Source: CALBPI01 sp039700805 (GTDB taxonomy: Bacteria > Pseudomonadota > Gammaproteobacteria > Steroidobacterales > Woeseiaceae). From it: a stretch of 35,203 bases of DNA. Of this stretch, positions 7,667 to 16,198 are shown piece after piece (position 1 is the stretch's first letter; every line of letters starts with the position of its first letter). The notes beneath the pieces were generated by a model. The model saw only the letters and a list, made by a program, of their open reading frames with translations. It ran no database searches and was not told the DNA's origin. The stretch is taken from assembly GCA_039700805.1 (NCBI GenBank), contig JBCAZE010000011.1, positions 1 through 35,203 on the forward strand, given 5' to 3'. A program made the translations under genes and the position numbers.

Positions 7667-7694
7667 AAAAACCCGGCATATTGCCGGGTTTTTT
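7667..7694 (+). terminator. Intrinsic terminator of the RRM gene
   Basis: A 12-bp stem (7667-7678 with 7682-7693, core ACCCGGCA/TGCCGGGT) closes a 3-base loop TAT, and the second arm ends in six T residues (7689-7694). This is a textbook Rho-independent terminator 48 bases after the RRM stop codon. Because of the A-run on the left arm it could also stop transcripts from the minus strand. Confidence 0.93.
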
Positions 7695-7736
7695 GTGTCT
7701 GCAGGCAACCGGCGACAGGTCGTAACGGATTCAGTC

Positions 7737-7742
7737 TATACT
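7737..7742 (+). promoter_or_regulatory. -10 box (TATACT) for the AtuA/carboxylase operon
   Basis: TATACT at 7737-7742 with no good -35. Transcription would start near 7749, placing the GTG at 7758 too close for a ribosome site and favouring the TTG at 7776, which has a G-run (7760-7765) upstream. Confidence 0.42.
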
Positions 7743-7775
7743 GCGCAAGACGAATAGGTGGGGGGAAACAAGACG

Positions 7776-9575
7776 TTGACCAAGCGTTCTTTGCGAATCG
7801 GCGGCGCCAGTGGGTTTTGGGGCGAGACGGCGATGGCGACATGCCAGTTAGCCGAACAAGGTGACGTCGACTTCATCGTTTACGACTACCTGGCGGAAGT
7901 GACGATGTCGATCATGGCGCGCGCTCGAACCCAATCACCGGAGCAAGGCTACGCGAGCGATTTTGTCACCGCAGCGCTTGCACCGAATCTCAAGACGATA
8001 GCCGACAAAGGCATCCGGATCGTCTCGAATGCAGGCGGCGTCAATCCACTCGCGTGCGGCGATGCGGTCCAAGCTTTGATCAACCAGCACAATCTCGATC
8101 TGACAGTTGCGGTCGTCACTGGCGATGACCTGATCGCTGAGCGAGAGGCGTTCTCTGAATACCGCGAGATGTTCACCGATCAATCGTTCCCGCCGACTGA
8201 CCGAATTGCGAGCATCAACGCTTACCTCGGTGCTTTTCCTATTGCTGAAGCGCTTAACCGCGGCGCTGACATTGTGATTACGGGACGCTGTGTGGATAGC
8301 GCGGTGACACTAGGCGCGTGCATTCATCATTTCGGATGGTCAGCAACCGCGTTCGACCAACTAGCCGCTGGCAGTATCGCGGGCCACATCCTTGAGTGTG
8401 GCCCACAGGCAACCGGTGGCAACTTCACGGATTGGCTTAGCATCGCCGACAGCATGCACAACATCGGTTATCCGATTGCGGAAGTATCGGACGACGGCGT
8501 ATTCACGATTGGCAAACCCAAAGATACTGGCGGCGTAGTGAATCGCGGCACGGTTGCAGAGCAACTCCTGTACGAAGTCGGCGACCCGCAGGGCTACACC
8601 TTGCCGGATGTGATCTGCGACTTCAGCGAAGTTGCCATCACCGAAATTGATCGTGATCTCGTTCGGGTCAGCGGCTGCCGAGGATACGCGCCCCCATCTG
8701 ACTACAAAGTGAGCGCGACATGGCATGATGGCTTTCGCGGCGGACAAACACTCTTGTTTTACGGGGATCAGGCGAGCGACAAGGCTAGACTGTTCGCCGA
8801 AGCAACACTAAAACGTGCAGAAAAAGGTCTGCATGCCTCTGATTTGCCGCCGTTCGATCAGACGCTGATCGAGCTCATCGGAGACGAGAGTCATTATGGC
8901 GCGGCACGCAAGATGAAAAGCGCGCGGGAAGTACAGTTAAAAGTCGCCGCACGACACGCTTCACCAAAAGGCATCGGTATCTTGCTCAAAGAAACCATTG
9001 GGGCAGCTTTGGCTGGTCCTCCGAGTCTCACGTCGTTCGCGGGTGGCAGGCCAAAGCCATCGCCGGTCGTTCGGTTGTTTTCATTCTTGATACCCAAACC
9101 AGACGTCCTGCCGATGGTGCACATAAATGGCGACCAATTTCGATGCGAGCTCCGTGATGCCAACGGAGAATTCTCCGTAACGCCGCACAAGGCACCCGCG
9201 ATCACCGACCCCGATATGCCGACGACACCAGTAAGGTTGATCCAGATCGCGTGGGGCCGTAGCGGCGACAAAGGTGATAAAGCCAACATTGGCATCATCG
9301 CGCGTCGGCCGGAATACCTGCCCTATATTTGGCAAGACCTGACTCCCGAGCGGGTTCAGTCACGCTTTGCTCATTTCACAGATCAACCCGTCGATCGATA
9401 TTTAGCGCCGGGGTTTAGTGCCATTAACTTTGTATTGCACGATGTTCTCGGTGGTGGCGGCATCGCCAGTCTTAGAAACGATCCGCAAGGAAAAGGTTAT
9501 GCGCAATTGCTACTCGACATCGAAGTCGAGTTGCCGATCGCAATGGTTGAGGAGCTAGAACATGGCCACTTTTGA
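7776..9575 (+). CDS. AtuA-family protein (DUF1446 domain plus C-terminal AtuA-like domain)
   Basis: About 599 residues. The N-terminal two-thirds is the DUF1446/AtuA domain (RIGGASGFWGE, VDFIVYDYLAE, IRIVSNAGGVNPLAC, ADIVITGRCVDSAVTLG), and the last 110 residues are the separate AtuA-like C-terminal domain beginning IAWGRSGDKGDKANIGI. AtuA of Pseudomonas is needed for growth on acyclic terpenes such as citronellol; its biochemical role is not settled. Here it opens a five-gene operon with a biotin-dependent carboxylase and a hydratase. The TTG at 7776 is preferred over the GTG at 7758 because the G-rich site at 7760-7765 is 10 bases upstream and the -10 box would leave the GTG almost leaderless. 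The stop overlaps the next gene by 14 bases. Confidence 0.88.
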   Translation: MTKRSLRIGGASGFWGETAMATCQLAEQGDVDFIVYDYLAEVTMSIMARARTQSPEQGYASDFVTAALAPNLKTIADKGIRIVSNAGGVNPLACGDAVQALINQHNLDLTVAVVTGDDLIAEREAFSEYREMFTDQSFPPTDRIASINAYLGAFPIAEALNRGADIVITGRCVDSAVTLGACIHHFGWSATAFDQLAAGSIAGHILECGPQATGGNFTDWLSIADSMHNIGYPIAEVSDDGVFTIGKPKDTGGVVNRGTVAEQLLYEVGDPQGYTLPDVICDFSEVAITEIDRDLVRVSGCRGYAPPSDYKVSATWHDGFRGGQTLLFYGDQASDKARLFAEATLKRAEKGLHASDLPPFDQTLIELIGDESHYGAARKMKSAREVQLKVAARHASPKGIGILLKETIGAALAGPPSLTSFAGGRPKPSPVVRLFSFLIPKPDVLPMVHINGDQFRCELRDANGEFSVTPHKAPAITDPDMPTTPVRLIQIAWGRSGDKGDKANIGIIARRPEYLPYIWQDLTPERVQSRFAHFTDQPVDRYLAPGFSAINFVLHDVLGGGGIASLRNDPQGKGYAQLLLDIEVELPIAMVEELEHGHF

Positions 9576-11184
9576 ATCGAGTATCGATACCAACACCAAG
9601 GACTTTGATGAAAATCGAAGCGGGATGCTCGAGTTAACCGAGAAGCTTCAAGCGCTCAACGCACGAGGCGCCGCTGTTTCTGCAAAACGCAAGGCCCGCT
9701 TTGTCGAGCGCGGTCAATTACTGCCGCGAGAAAGACTCGCCTCGCTACTCGACCCGGGCATGCCGTTTTTCGCTATCGGCAATCTTGCTGGCTACCTGGC
9801 CGACGGTGACGACGAGACGAAATCACTACCGGGTGGCAATGTGATTGTTGGCATCGGCTTCGTCTGTGGGGTCCGTGCCATGATCTCTGTCAGCGACAGC
9901 GGCATTCAAGCGGGTGCGCTTACGGAGCCCACGGCGTACCGCATATTCCGCGCCCAAGAGATTGCACTTAAACAGAAACTGCCATTTATCCACTGCGTGG
10001 AAAGCGCGGGTGCCAACCTGATGCAATATAAGGTCGGCGGTTTTGTCGCGGGCGGTACTTTTTTCGCCAACCTGGCGCGGTTGAGTGCAGCTGGCCTTCC
10101 CGTCATCAACATCCTGCATGGGTCATCCACCGCGGGCGGCGCTTACATGCCCGGCATGAGTGACTACGTGATCGCGGTGCGTAAGCGTGCTAAGGCATTT
10201 CTCGCCGGCCCACCGTTGTTGAAAGCAGCGACAGGAGAGATCGCGACTGACGAGGAACTCGGCGGTGCGGAGATGCATGCGAGCGTGTCGGGGCTGGTCG
10301 AGTACTTAGCAAACAACGACGCAGAAGCGATTCGCATCGGCCGTGATGTGATCGGAAAACTGCGTTGGCAAGACAATATCGCCGCCGGTCCATCACGACA
10401 TTTTGAGCCACCAACGCTAGCAGCGGACGACATTGCGGGCATTGTTCCACTCGATTACCGCAAGCCTTACGACGTACGGGAAGTCGTCGCGAGACTGGTC
10501 GATGGGTCTGACATCGTCGATTTCAAACCGGATTTCGGCGTCAGCACAGTATGCATCCAAGCAGCCATCGCTGGACATGGCTGTGGCATTCTCTCAAACA
10601 ATGGCCCCATTGATCCGGCGGGGGCGGCCAAGGCCACACAATTTCTGCAGCTATGTGATCAGGCGGGACATGCCGTTATTTTCTTGCAAAACACGACCGG
10701 CTATCTGGTCGGCAAACAATATGAGCAAGGCGGCATGATCAAGCACGGATCTAAAATGATCCAGGCCGTCACAAATATTCGTGTTCCACGCATCACCATC
10801 AACATCGGCGCGAGCTATGGCGCAGGCAACTACGGCATGTGTGGACGCGGGATGGACCCTGATTTTCTGTTGACCTGGCCGAACGCGAAAACCGGGGTGA
10901 TGGGCGGTGACCAAGCGGCAAAGACTATGTCGATGGTCGCGATGGCAGCGGCTAAGGCGAAAGGCCAAGATCTACCGGAAGCAATGTTGGACGCTCAAGA
11001 GCGGCAGTTAACCGCGCTGTTCGATGGCCAGTCCGATGCGTTTTATACGTCTGGACATATGCTGGATGACGGCATGATCGATCCCAGAGAAACACGCCAA
11101 ACGCTCGCGTTTCTGTTGGATACCGTGGACGCCGCCAAACGCACGACAGTGCGGGCAAACAGCTTCGGTGTCGCGAGAATTTGA
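9562..11184 (+). CDS. Acyl-CoA carboxylase carboxyltransferase (beta) subunit, geranyl/methylcrotonyl-CoA type
   Basis: Transfers CO2 from carboxybiotin to an acyl-CoA. The 540-residue product has the tandem crotonase-like halves of carboxyltransferases: an N-half with SVSDSGIQAGALTEPTAYR, SSTAGGAYMPGMSD and FLAGPPLLKAATGEIATDEELGGAEMH (quoted in parts: FLAGPPLLKAATGEI then DEELGGAEMH), and a C-half with ILSNNGPID, FLQNTTGYLVGKQYEQGG and GASYGAGNYGMCGRG. The two oxyanion-forming glycine pairs are intact. The stretch ATGEIATDEELGGAEMH is closer to my memory of AtuC (geranyl-CoA carboxylase) than of methylcrotonyl- or propionyl-CoA carboxylases, and the AtuA neighbour supports this, but the substrate needs a tree. 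The ATG lies 14 bases inside the AtuA-like gene; the next gene follows after one base. Confidence 0.92.
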   Translation: MATFESSIDTNTKDFDENRSGMLELTEKLQALNARGAAVSAKRKARFVERGQLLPRERLASLLDPGMPFFAIGNLAGYLADGDDETKSLPGGNVIVGIGFVCGVRAMISVSDSGIQAGALTEPTAYRIFRAQEIALKQKLPFIHCVESAGANLMQYKVGGFVAGGTFFANLARLSAAGLPVINILHGSSTAGGAYMPGMSDYVIAVRKRAKAFLAGPPLLKAATGEIATDEELGGAEMHASVSGLVEYLANNDAEAIRIGRDVIGKLRWQDNIAAGPSRHFEPPTLAADDIAGIVPLDYRKPYDVREVVARLVDGSDIVDFKPDFGVSTVCIQAAIAGHGCGILSNNGPIDPAGAAKATQFLQLCDQAGHAVIFLQNTTGYLVGKQYEQGGMIKHGSKMIQAVTNIRVPRITINIGASYGAGNYGMCGRGMDPDFLLTWPNAKTGVMGGDQAAKTMSMVAMAAAKAKGQDLPEAMLDAQERQLTALFDGQSDAFYTSGHMLDDGMIDPRETRQTLAFLLDTVDAAKRTTVRANSFGVARI

Positions 11185-11185
11185 T

Positions 11186-11968
11186 ATGCCTACGATAACG
11201 ACAACGCTTGAGAGGGGCTGGCTGACGATTCGTTTAGCGCAGCCAAACATTCGCAACGCACTCACCGACGAGATGGTGCTGGAGCTGACCGCCGAACTAA
11301 ACCGCGCGGCGACAGACGTGGCGATAAGAGGCATCACCTTCCACGGTGAAGGCGAGGTGTTTTGTGCAGGTGGTGACCTGAAAGGATTTCAAAAAACCAT
11401 CGATGCGGACTCTGTCGCAAGCATCACAGACGTCAGCAAGCGCGCAGGTGCGCTGTTCCATTTGATCAACGAAATGCCGCAAGTTGTTGTGATGTGCGTA
11501 CATGGCGCGGCGATCGCAGGCGGCATGGGAATGATGGCGGCAGGCGATGTCGTCATCACCACGCAGGATGCAAAATTCGCGTTGACCGAAACTCAACTTG
11601 GCATCGTGCCCGCACAGATTGCACCGTTGGTGCTACAGCGAGTTGGCCCTGCCACTGCGCGTCGCTTGATGCTGACCGGCGCGCGGTTCGATGGAGAGCA
11701 TGCCGCAGCGATCGGACTCGCCGACTTCGTCGTGGAAGACGCTACTGCAATGATGGCGAAGGAAGCGGACATTCGACGCGACGTTTTCCGATGCGCGCCC
11801 GGTGCGGTGGCCGCGACGAAACAGCTTTTGAGACATCTCACCGATCGGGATAAGGCGGCTGTGATAGAACACGCCGCGGATGTATTCGCGGGCCGACTCG
11901 GGAGCGATGAGGGGCGCGAAGGCATCGCGTCGTTTATCGAAAAACGCAAACCGGAGTGGGCGGAATGA
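11186..11968 (+). CDS. Enoyl-CoA hydratase/isomerase family protein
   Basis: A 260-residue crotonase-fold enzyme. The first oxyanion loop is EVFCAGGDLKGF (57-68) and the second HGAAIAGGMGMMAAGD (106-121). One catalytic glutamate is kept (E135 in LTETQLGIVPAQIAP), while the position of the other (Glu144 of rat mitochondrial hydratase) is glycine (G115). In an Atu-like pathway this gene would correspond to AtuE, hydrating the carboxylated enoyl-CoA (isohexenylglutaconyl-CoA), much as LiuC does for methylglutaconyl-CoA. The ATG at 11186 was chosen since it begins one base after the beta-subunit stop and at the normal family N-terminus. The end overlaps the alpha-subunit start (ATGA). Confidence 0.9.
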   Translation: MPTITTTLERGWLTIRLAQPNIRNALTDEMVLELTAELNRAATDVAIRGITFHGEGEVFCAGGDLKGFQKTIDADSVASITDVSKRAGALFHLINEMPQVVVMCVHGAAIAGGMGMMAAGDVVITTQDAKFALTETQLGIVPAQIAPLVLQRVGPATARRLMLTGARFDGEHAAAIGLADFVVEDATAMMAKEADIRRDVFRCAPGAVAATKQLLRHLTDRDKAAVIEHAADVFAGRLGSDEGREGIASFIEKRKPEWAE

Positions 11969-13923
11969 CGCGGTTGAATCGAATTCTCATCGCGAATCGC
12001 GGCGAGATCGCATGTCGCATAATGCGTACGATCCGGTCGCTGGGTCGCGAATCCGTCGCTGTATATTCGAGCGCGGATGAACACGCACTACACCGCGAAC
12101 TTGCCGATCTCAGTATCGCCATTGGTGGTGCCGCCGCCAGCGATTCCTATCTCAACATCACACGCATTATCGACGCGGCACGTGAAACAGGCGCGGATGC
12201 GATTCACCCAGGCTACGGATTCGTCTCGGAAAATGCCGCGATGGCGACAGCATGTGGTGAAGCTGGCATCACCTTTATCGGACCACCAGCGGATGCCATC
12301 GCTGTGATGGGTAACAAGGCGGCCGCCAAGGCACGTATGCTGAGCGCGGGCGTACCCTGCGTGCCCGGTTACCAAGGTGATGACCAATCCGACGAACACC
12401 TCATCTCTCGCGCCGACGATATCGGCTTTCCGATCATGGTCAAGGCGGCTGCAGGCGGCGGTGGCCGCGGCATGCGCCTTGTCGTGTCGCGCGATGATCT
12501 GCCCGACGCCTTGCGGATTGCACGCTCAGAGTCATTGGCCGCTTTTGGCGACGAGCGGTTGATTCTCGAACGCGCGATCGTGTCCGCTCGACACGTCGAA
12601 ATTCAGGTCCTCGCCGACCAACAAGGAAATGTCATTCATCTTGGTGAGCGCGACTGCTCGATACAACGCCGCCATCAGAAGATTATTGAAGAAGCTCCCT
12701 GCCCTGTCGTCGATTCGTCCCTTCGAGAAGCAATGGGACAAGCTGCGGTAGCTGCAGCACGGGATATTGATTATGTCGGCGCCGGGACCGTCGAGTTTTT
12801 GCTCGACGCCGAGGGTGAATTCTATTTCCTTGAAATGAACACACGACTGCAAGTCGAACACCCGGTCACCGAAGCCATTACCGGCCTCGACCTCGTCGCT
12901 TTGCAAATCGCGATCGCAGAAGGCGCGCCGTTGCCGATCACTCAAGACGCAGTGCAGATCAATGGTCACGCGATCGAGGCCCGCCTGTACGCAGAGGATC
13001 CGGAGGATGGATTCATGCCACAAGCCGGTCCGGTGAAATTCTGGCGTGCGCCTTCGACGACGCTTGCTCGAACGGACAGCGGGATCAAAACCGGTAATGA
13101 GATCTCTCCTTTCTACGACCCGATGGTTGCGAAGATTGTTTGCCATGGCGTCACTCGCGAAGACGCGCGCACCAAACTCCAACAAGCCCTTGGAGAAACC
13201 ACCCTGTTAGGCACGAAAACGAACCGGCAGTTCTTGCTCTCAGCCTTAGCAGATAGAACGTTTGCGGCGGGCGATGCCACCACGCAGTTTATCGAATCTC
13301 AAATGACTGAGATTCGAGATAGCGACGCGCCATCGACGGCGGCGCTAGCAACCATTGCGTCGTCATTGGAACAACAACGACGATACCGGCATACGATGAA
13401 TACCGAGCTTCTCGCTTGGCGACATGATGCTAACGCCGAATCTCGCTTCGACTATCTGACAACCGATGGCACAGCGAGCGTGACCATGTCCTGGCGCTCC
13501 GCGACGGACTTCGAGATTGATGGCGTGGCGATCACGCTCACCCGTCACGAGGAGCAACATCTCGATCTCGTCGTCGCAGGCGAACCGGTGAGCTTTGACT
13601 ACTTGATGACTGATCAAGCGGTTTGGCTATCCGGCACCACCTTCGAAGCGACATTCACGCGGCCAACTGGTCGTCACGACAGCCCGTCATCTGGCGGTTC
13701 GGATACAGTCGTCGCGCCTTTCCATGGCCGAATCGTTGCGTGTTTTGTCGAGACCGGCGAAGCTGTCAATGCCGGCCAAAAATTGGTCGTTGTAGAAGCG
13801 ATGAAAATGCAGCATGACGTCGTTGCGCCGAGAAAAGGTGTTGTCGATCAAGTCGTCGTTTCAGAGAACGACCAAGTTGCTGCTGGCAGCTTACTCCTGA
13901 AGCTAGAAAGCGAAGGCGGGTAA
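11965..13923 (+). CDS. Acyl-CoA carboxylase alpha subunit (biotin carboxylase plus biotin carrier)
   Basis: A 652-residue subunit that carboxylates its own biotin with ATP and bicarbonate. The biotin carboxylase part (about 1-450) starts ILIANRGEIACRI and has the ATP-grasp glycine loop AAAGGGGRGMRLV and the signature FLEMNTRLQVEHPVTEAITG. After a linker domain of about 120 residues, the carrier domain bears EAMKMQHD with the biotinylated lysine at about K614. This layout matches AtuF, LiuD and propionyl-CoA carboxylase alpha subunits. The ATG at 11965 overlaps the hydratase stop; GGAG lies 9 bases upstream. A GTG at 11956 would add three residues. It pairs with the beta subunit two genes upstream, likely as a 6+6 complex. 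Confidence 0.95.
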   Translation: MTRLNRILIANRGEIACRIMRTIRSLGRESVAVYSSADEHALHRELADLSIAIGGAAASDSYLNITRIIDAARETGADAIHPGYGFVSENAAMATACGEAGITFIGPPADAIAVMGNKAAAKARMLSAGVPCVPGYQGDDQSDEHLISRADDIGFPIMVKAAAGGGGRGMRLVVSRDDLPDALRIARSESLAAFGDERLILERAIVSARHVEIQVLADQQGNVIHLGERDCSIQRRHQKIIEEAPCPVVDSSLREAMGQAAVAAARDIDYVGAGTVEFLLDAEGEFYFLEMNTRLQVEHPVTEAITGLDLVALQIAIAEGAPLPITQDAVQINGHAIEARLYAEDPEDGFMPQAGPVKFWRAPSTTLARTDSGIKTGNEISPFYDPMVAKIVCHGVTREDARTKLQQALGETTLLGTKTNRQFLLSALADRTFAAGDATTQFIESQMTEIRDSDAPSTAALATIASSLEQQRRYRHTMNTELLAWRHDANAESRFDYLTTDGTASVTMSWRSATDFEIDGVAITLTRHEEQHLDLVVAGEPVSFDYLMTDQAVWLSGTTFEATFTRPTGRHDSPSSGGSDTVVAPFHGRIVACFVETGEAVNAGQKLVVVEAMKMQHDVVAPRKGVVDQVVVSENDQVAAGSLLLKLESEGG

Positions 13924-13925
13924 CC

Positions 13926-14717
13926 ATGCAAGAGGCGGATGATTTTTTTGCGGAAAGCGAAGCGCTAGCCGGTTTGGTCAACGAGCTACCCGATCTTTCC
14001 ATCACAACACAATTCAAGTCCTGGCGGATTGTCGACGTCCTCGGGCATCTTGCAATATGGAACGAGGCGGCAAGCCTCACGTATCGCGATCCTTCAGCAT
14101 TCGCGACATTTATCGAGAACATGATGGCTAACTTTCAAAGTGGTGGGACTTTGAGAGACTACGAAGCGCGTTTGCTGACGAACCTAACCGACGACGAGAT
14201 TCGTGATCGCTGGTGGGCGAGCGCGGTAGATACCTATCAGTGTTACGCCGACGTGGATCCCAAGCATCGTGTCGCATGGGGTGGCCCCGCGATGAGTGTG
14301 CGCTCCTGCATCAGTGCCCGACTGATGGAAACCTGGGCACATGCACAAGCGATTTATGATGTGGTTGGTAGGGTCCGCGTCGATACCGATCGCTTACGTC
14401 ATATTGTCATGCTCGGCCTCAACACCATCGGGTTCAATTTCAGCGTCCATGGTGATTCGCCACCGGACATCGTGCCAACCTTGATCCTTGAGGCACCTTC
14501 CGGCGAGACATGGACGTTCGGCGATCTCGACACCAATGAATGCATCCAAGGCACAGCGACTGAGTTCTGCCAAGTCGTCACACAAGTACGCCATATTGCC
14601 GACACAGAATTGGCAGTCAGTGGCCCAATCGCTACCCGTTGGATGGCTATCGCGCAATGCTTCGCAGGACCCGCCACGACGCCGCCAGCGCCCGGCAGTC
14701 GATTCCGCATCAACTAA
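13926..14717 (+). CDS. TIGR03084-type metal-binding protein, maleylpyruvate isomerase/DinB-like fold
   Basis: A 263-residue protein starting 2 bases after the carboxylase alpha stop, thus the last gene of the operon. The N-terminal helical half resembles the mycothiol-dependent maleylpyruvate isomerase fold: WRIVDVLGHLAIWNEAA places H41, and ARLMETWAHAQ places E135 and H139, giving the His/Glu/His set that binds a divalent metal in this fold. The C-terminal half (about 155-263) matches the beta-rich tail of the TIGR03084 family as I recall it, including TFGDLDTNECIQGTATEFCQVV. The biochemical role is unknown. Its tight linkage to the carboxylase and AtuA-like genes suggests a step or cofactor function in the same route, possibly thiol- or metal-dependent isomerisation; that is inference. 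Confidence 0.82.
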   Translation: MQEADDFFAESEALAGLVNELPDLSITTQFKSWRIVDVLGHLAIWNEAASLTYRDPSAFATFIENMMANFQSGGTLRDYEARLLTNLTDDEIRDRWWASAVDTYQCYADVDPKHRVAWGGPAMSVRSCISARLMETWAHAQAIYDVVGRVRVDTDRLRHIVMLGLNTIGFNFSVHGDSPPDIVPTLILEAPSGETWTFGDLDTNECIQGTATEFCQVVTQVRHIADTELAVSGPIATRWMAIAQCFAGPATTPPAPGSRFRIN

Positions 14718-14841
14718 TCGACAAATGGGAAAAACCGCCCGTGTCCGGATACGGTTGTCGAACTCTTTTCTAGTAAACTTACCTCCCTAATCATAGGATC
14801 GACGGGGCTGACCCAGAAGGGGGGGTATCAGCATCAAAGCG

Positions 14842-16122
14842 ATGACATTATCGGAACTGGACCGGCAATTTGCGGCGTACCAGATCGGCGACGCCTGCCT
14901 GTCCGATCTCTTTCTGCGTAACTTCGTCGTGCTCTGCTGCGGCGTCGCTTTGTGGTTCGCCACATCGCAATTCATCATGTTGGTGTGGGGTTTCGGATAC
15001 GTGGGTCTCAACGCAGGCTATACGGCATTTCTTCGCCAACCGCGCACACGCGTCAGCGACCGCACACTACTGATCACAACCCTCATCAGTGTGTTCATCG
15101 CGGCTTGGTACGGTGCCATGGTGATTTACATCAGCACTCTCGGCAGCGGCGATTATCTGATTCTTGCTGCGTGCGGCGTGGTCGGCGCCGCGCTGCATTG
15201 TCTCTATAACAACAACGAGTTCAGTTATTCGGCCTATGTCGATCTACTCGCGGTGGTCATACCAGCCATCGGTGTTGCGATAGTGGCAGCAATGGAAACT
15301 TCATCGTTCGGCGTTGGTATCGCCACGTTCCTCGGTTGCTTGTTTGCGATTGGCTATTTCTGCATTGGATTTCGCAAGATCATCGCTGAACGTGAAGCGT
15401 TGAAAACCAAACTTCGGGCAGAGCTCCAGGACCAGAAAATGCGGGCGTTAGGACAGCTCACCAGCGGCGTTGCACACGATTTCAACAATCTTCTAACCGT
15501 TGTACTGGCCAACATCGAGCTCGCCTCAGGCACCAGCGATAACAAGAAGTACTTGAGCGATGCTCAATCAGCGGCGCAAAGCGGCGCCGATCTCGTCAAA
15601 CAACTTATGGCGTACGTCAGCCAATCACACCTGCAACTTGAAGACCAAACAGTAGGCGCATTGTTCGAACGACTACACGAAGTGTTGTCGCGGGTATTGC
15701 CGGCGCGCATCACCTTGGATATGAATGTCCGTCATCCAGATGCGAAGGTTCATTGTGACCCTGTCATCTTAGAAACCGCACTATTAAATCTCGTCATTAA
15801 CGCGCGAGATGCCATCGGTGACCAGCCCGGTCGCATTGGCATTCACGTTGAAGAAGATGCACAAGCTGAAATGATCACAATTCACGTACGAGACGATGGC
15901 CCGGGGATGGACCAAGCCACGTTGGAGCGCGCGGTCGAACCCTTTTTCACAACCAAACCGGACGGTCACGGCTCCGGGCTAGACTTGTCGATGGTTCAAG
16001 GTTTTGCCGAACAATCGGGTGGTCGTTTCCGTATCAACAATATCGCTGGCGGCGGTTTGGTGGCAACGCTTTCGCTGCCGACGACGGAAACCTCCATTTT
16101 GCCAATTGAGCAGTCGGCCTAG
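14842..16122 (+). CDS. Orphan membrane-bound sensor histidine kinase
   Basis: A 426-residue kinase. Five or six hydrophobic segments fill residues 25-177, so the sensor is the membrane domain itself with no visible periplasmic loop. A short linker helix leads to the dimerisation helix with phosphohistidine H212 in LTSGVAHDFNNLLTVV, the type seen in CckA-like and PAS kinases. The ATPase has its N box LLNLVINARDAIGD, G1 DDGPGMD, an F box VEPFFTTKP and G2 GHGSGLDLSMVQGF. It lacks a fused receiver, and no regulator gene is adjacent. The ATG at 14842 is 16 bases after a run of seven G residues, rather far for a ribosome site, so the start is uncertain. Confidence 0.9.
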   Translation: MTLSELDRQFAAYQIGDACLSDLFLRNFVVLCCGVALWFATSQFIMLVWGFGYVGLNAGYTAFLRQPRTRVSDRTLLITTLISVFIAAWYGAMVIYISTLGSGDYLILAACGVVGAALHCLYNNNEFSYSAYVDLLAVVIPAIGVAIVAAMETSSFGVGIATFLGCLFAIGYFCIGFRKIIAEREALKTKLRAELQDQKMRALGQLTSGVAHDFNNLLTVVLANIELASGTSDNKKYLSDAQSAAQSGADLVKQLMAYVSQSHLQLEDQTVGALFERLHEVLSRVLPARITLDMNVRHPDAKVHCDPVILETALLNLVINARDAIGDQPGRIGIHVEEDAQAEMITIHVRDDGPGMDQATLERAVEPFFTTKPDGHGSGLDLSMVQGFAEQSGGRFRINNIAGGGLVATLSLPTTETSILPIEQSA

Positions 16123-16157
16123 ACGCGCGATTGCCTGGGCGTGCACAAGAATCCGCG

Positions 16158-16163
16158 TATACT
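16158..16163 (+). promoter_or_regulatory. Candidate -10 box (TATACT) for the DUF2855 gene
   Basis: TATACT lies 36 bases upstream of the DUF2855 start, in the short gap after the kinase gene. A TTGCCT at 16131-16136 is 21 bases away, too far for an ideal -35. It would start a unit that may run to the deacetylase, BciA-like, racemase and methyltransferase genes. Confidence 0.35.
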
Positions 16164-16198
16164 TCGGTGTGGCAGGTCGCCATAGTGAGGGGAAAAAC

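Noticed and set aside
12532..13185. 217-codon open frame on the minus strand
   Set aside because: It lies entirely within the biotin carboxylase gene on the other strand, has no recognisable motif and follows its codon pattern, so it is an antisense shadow.
14719..14760. CGACAA/TTGTCG inverted pair after the metalloprotein gene
   Set aside because: Arms are only 6 bp with a 30-base interior, and no clean T-run follows; too weak to call as a terminator.
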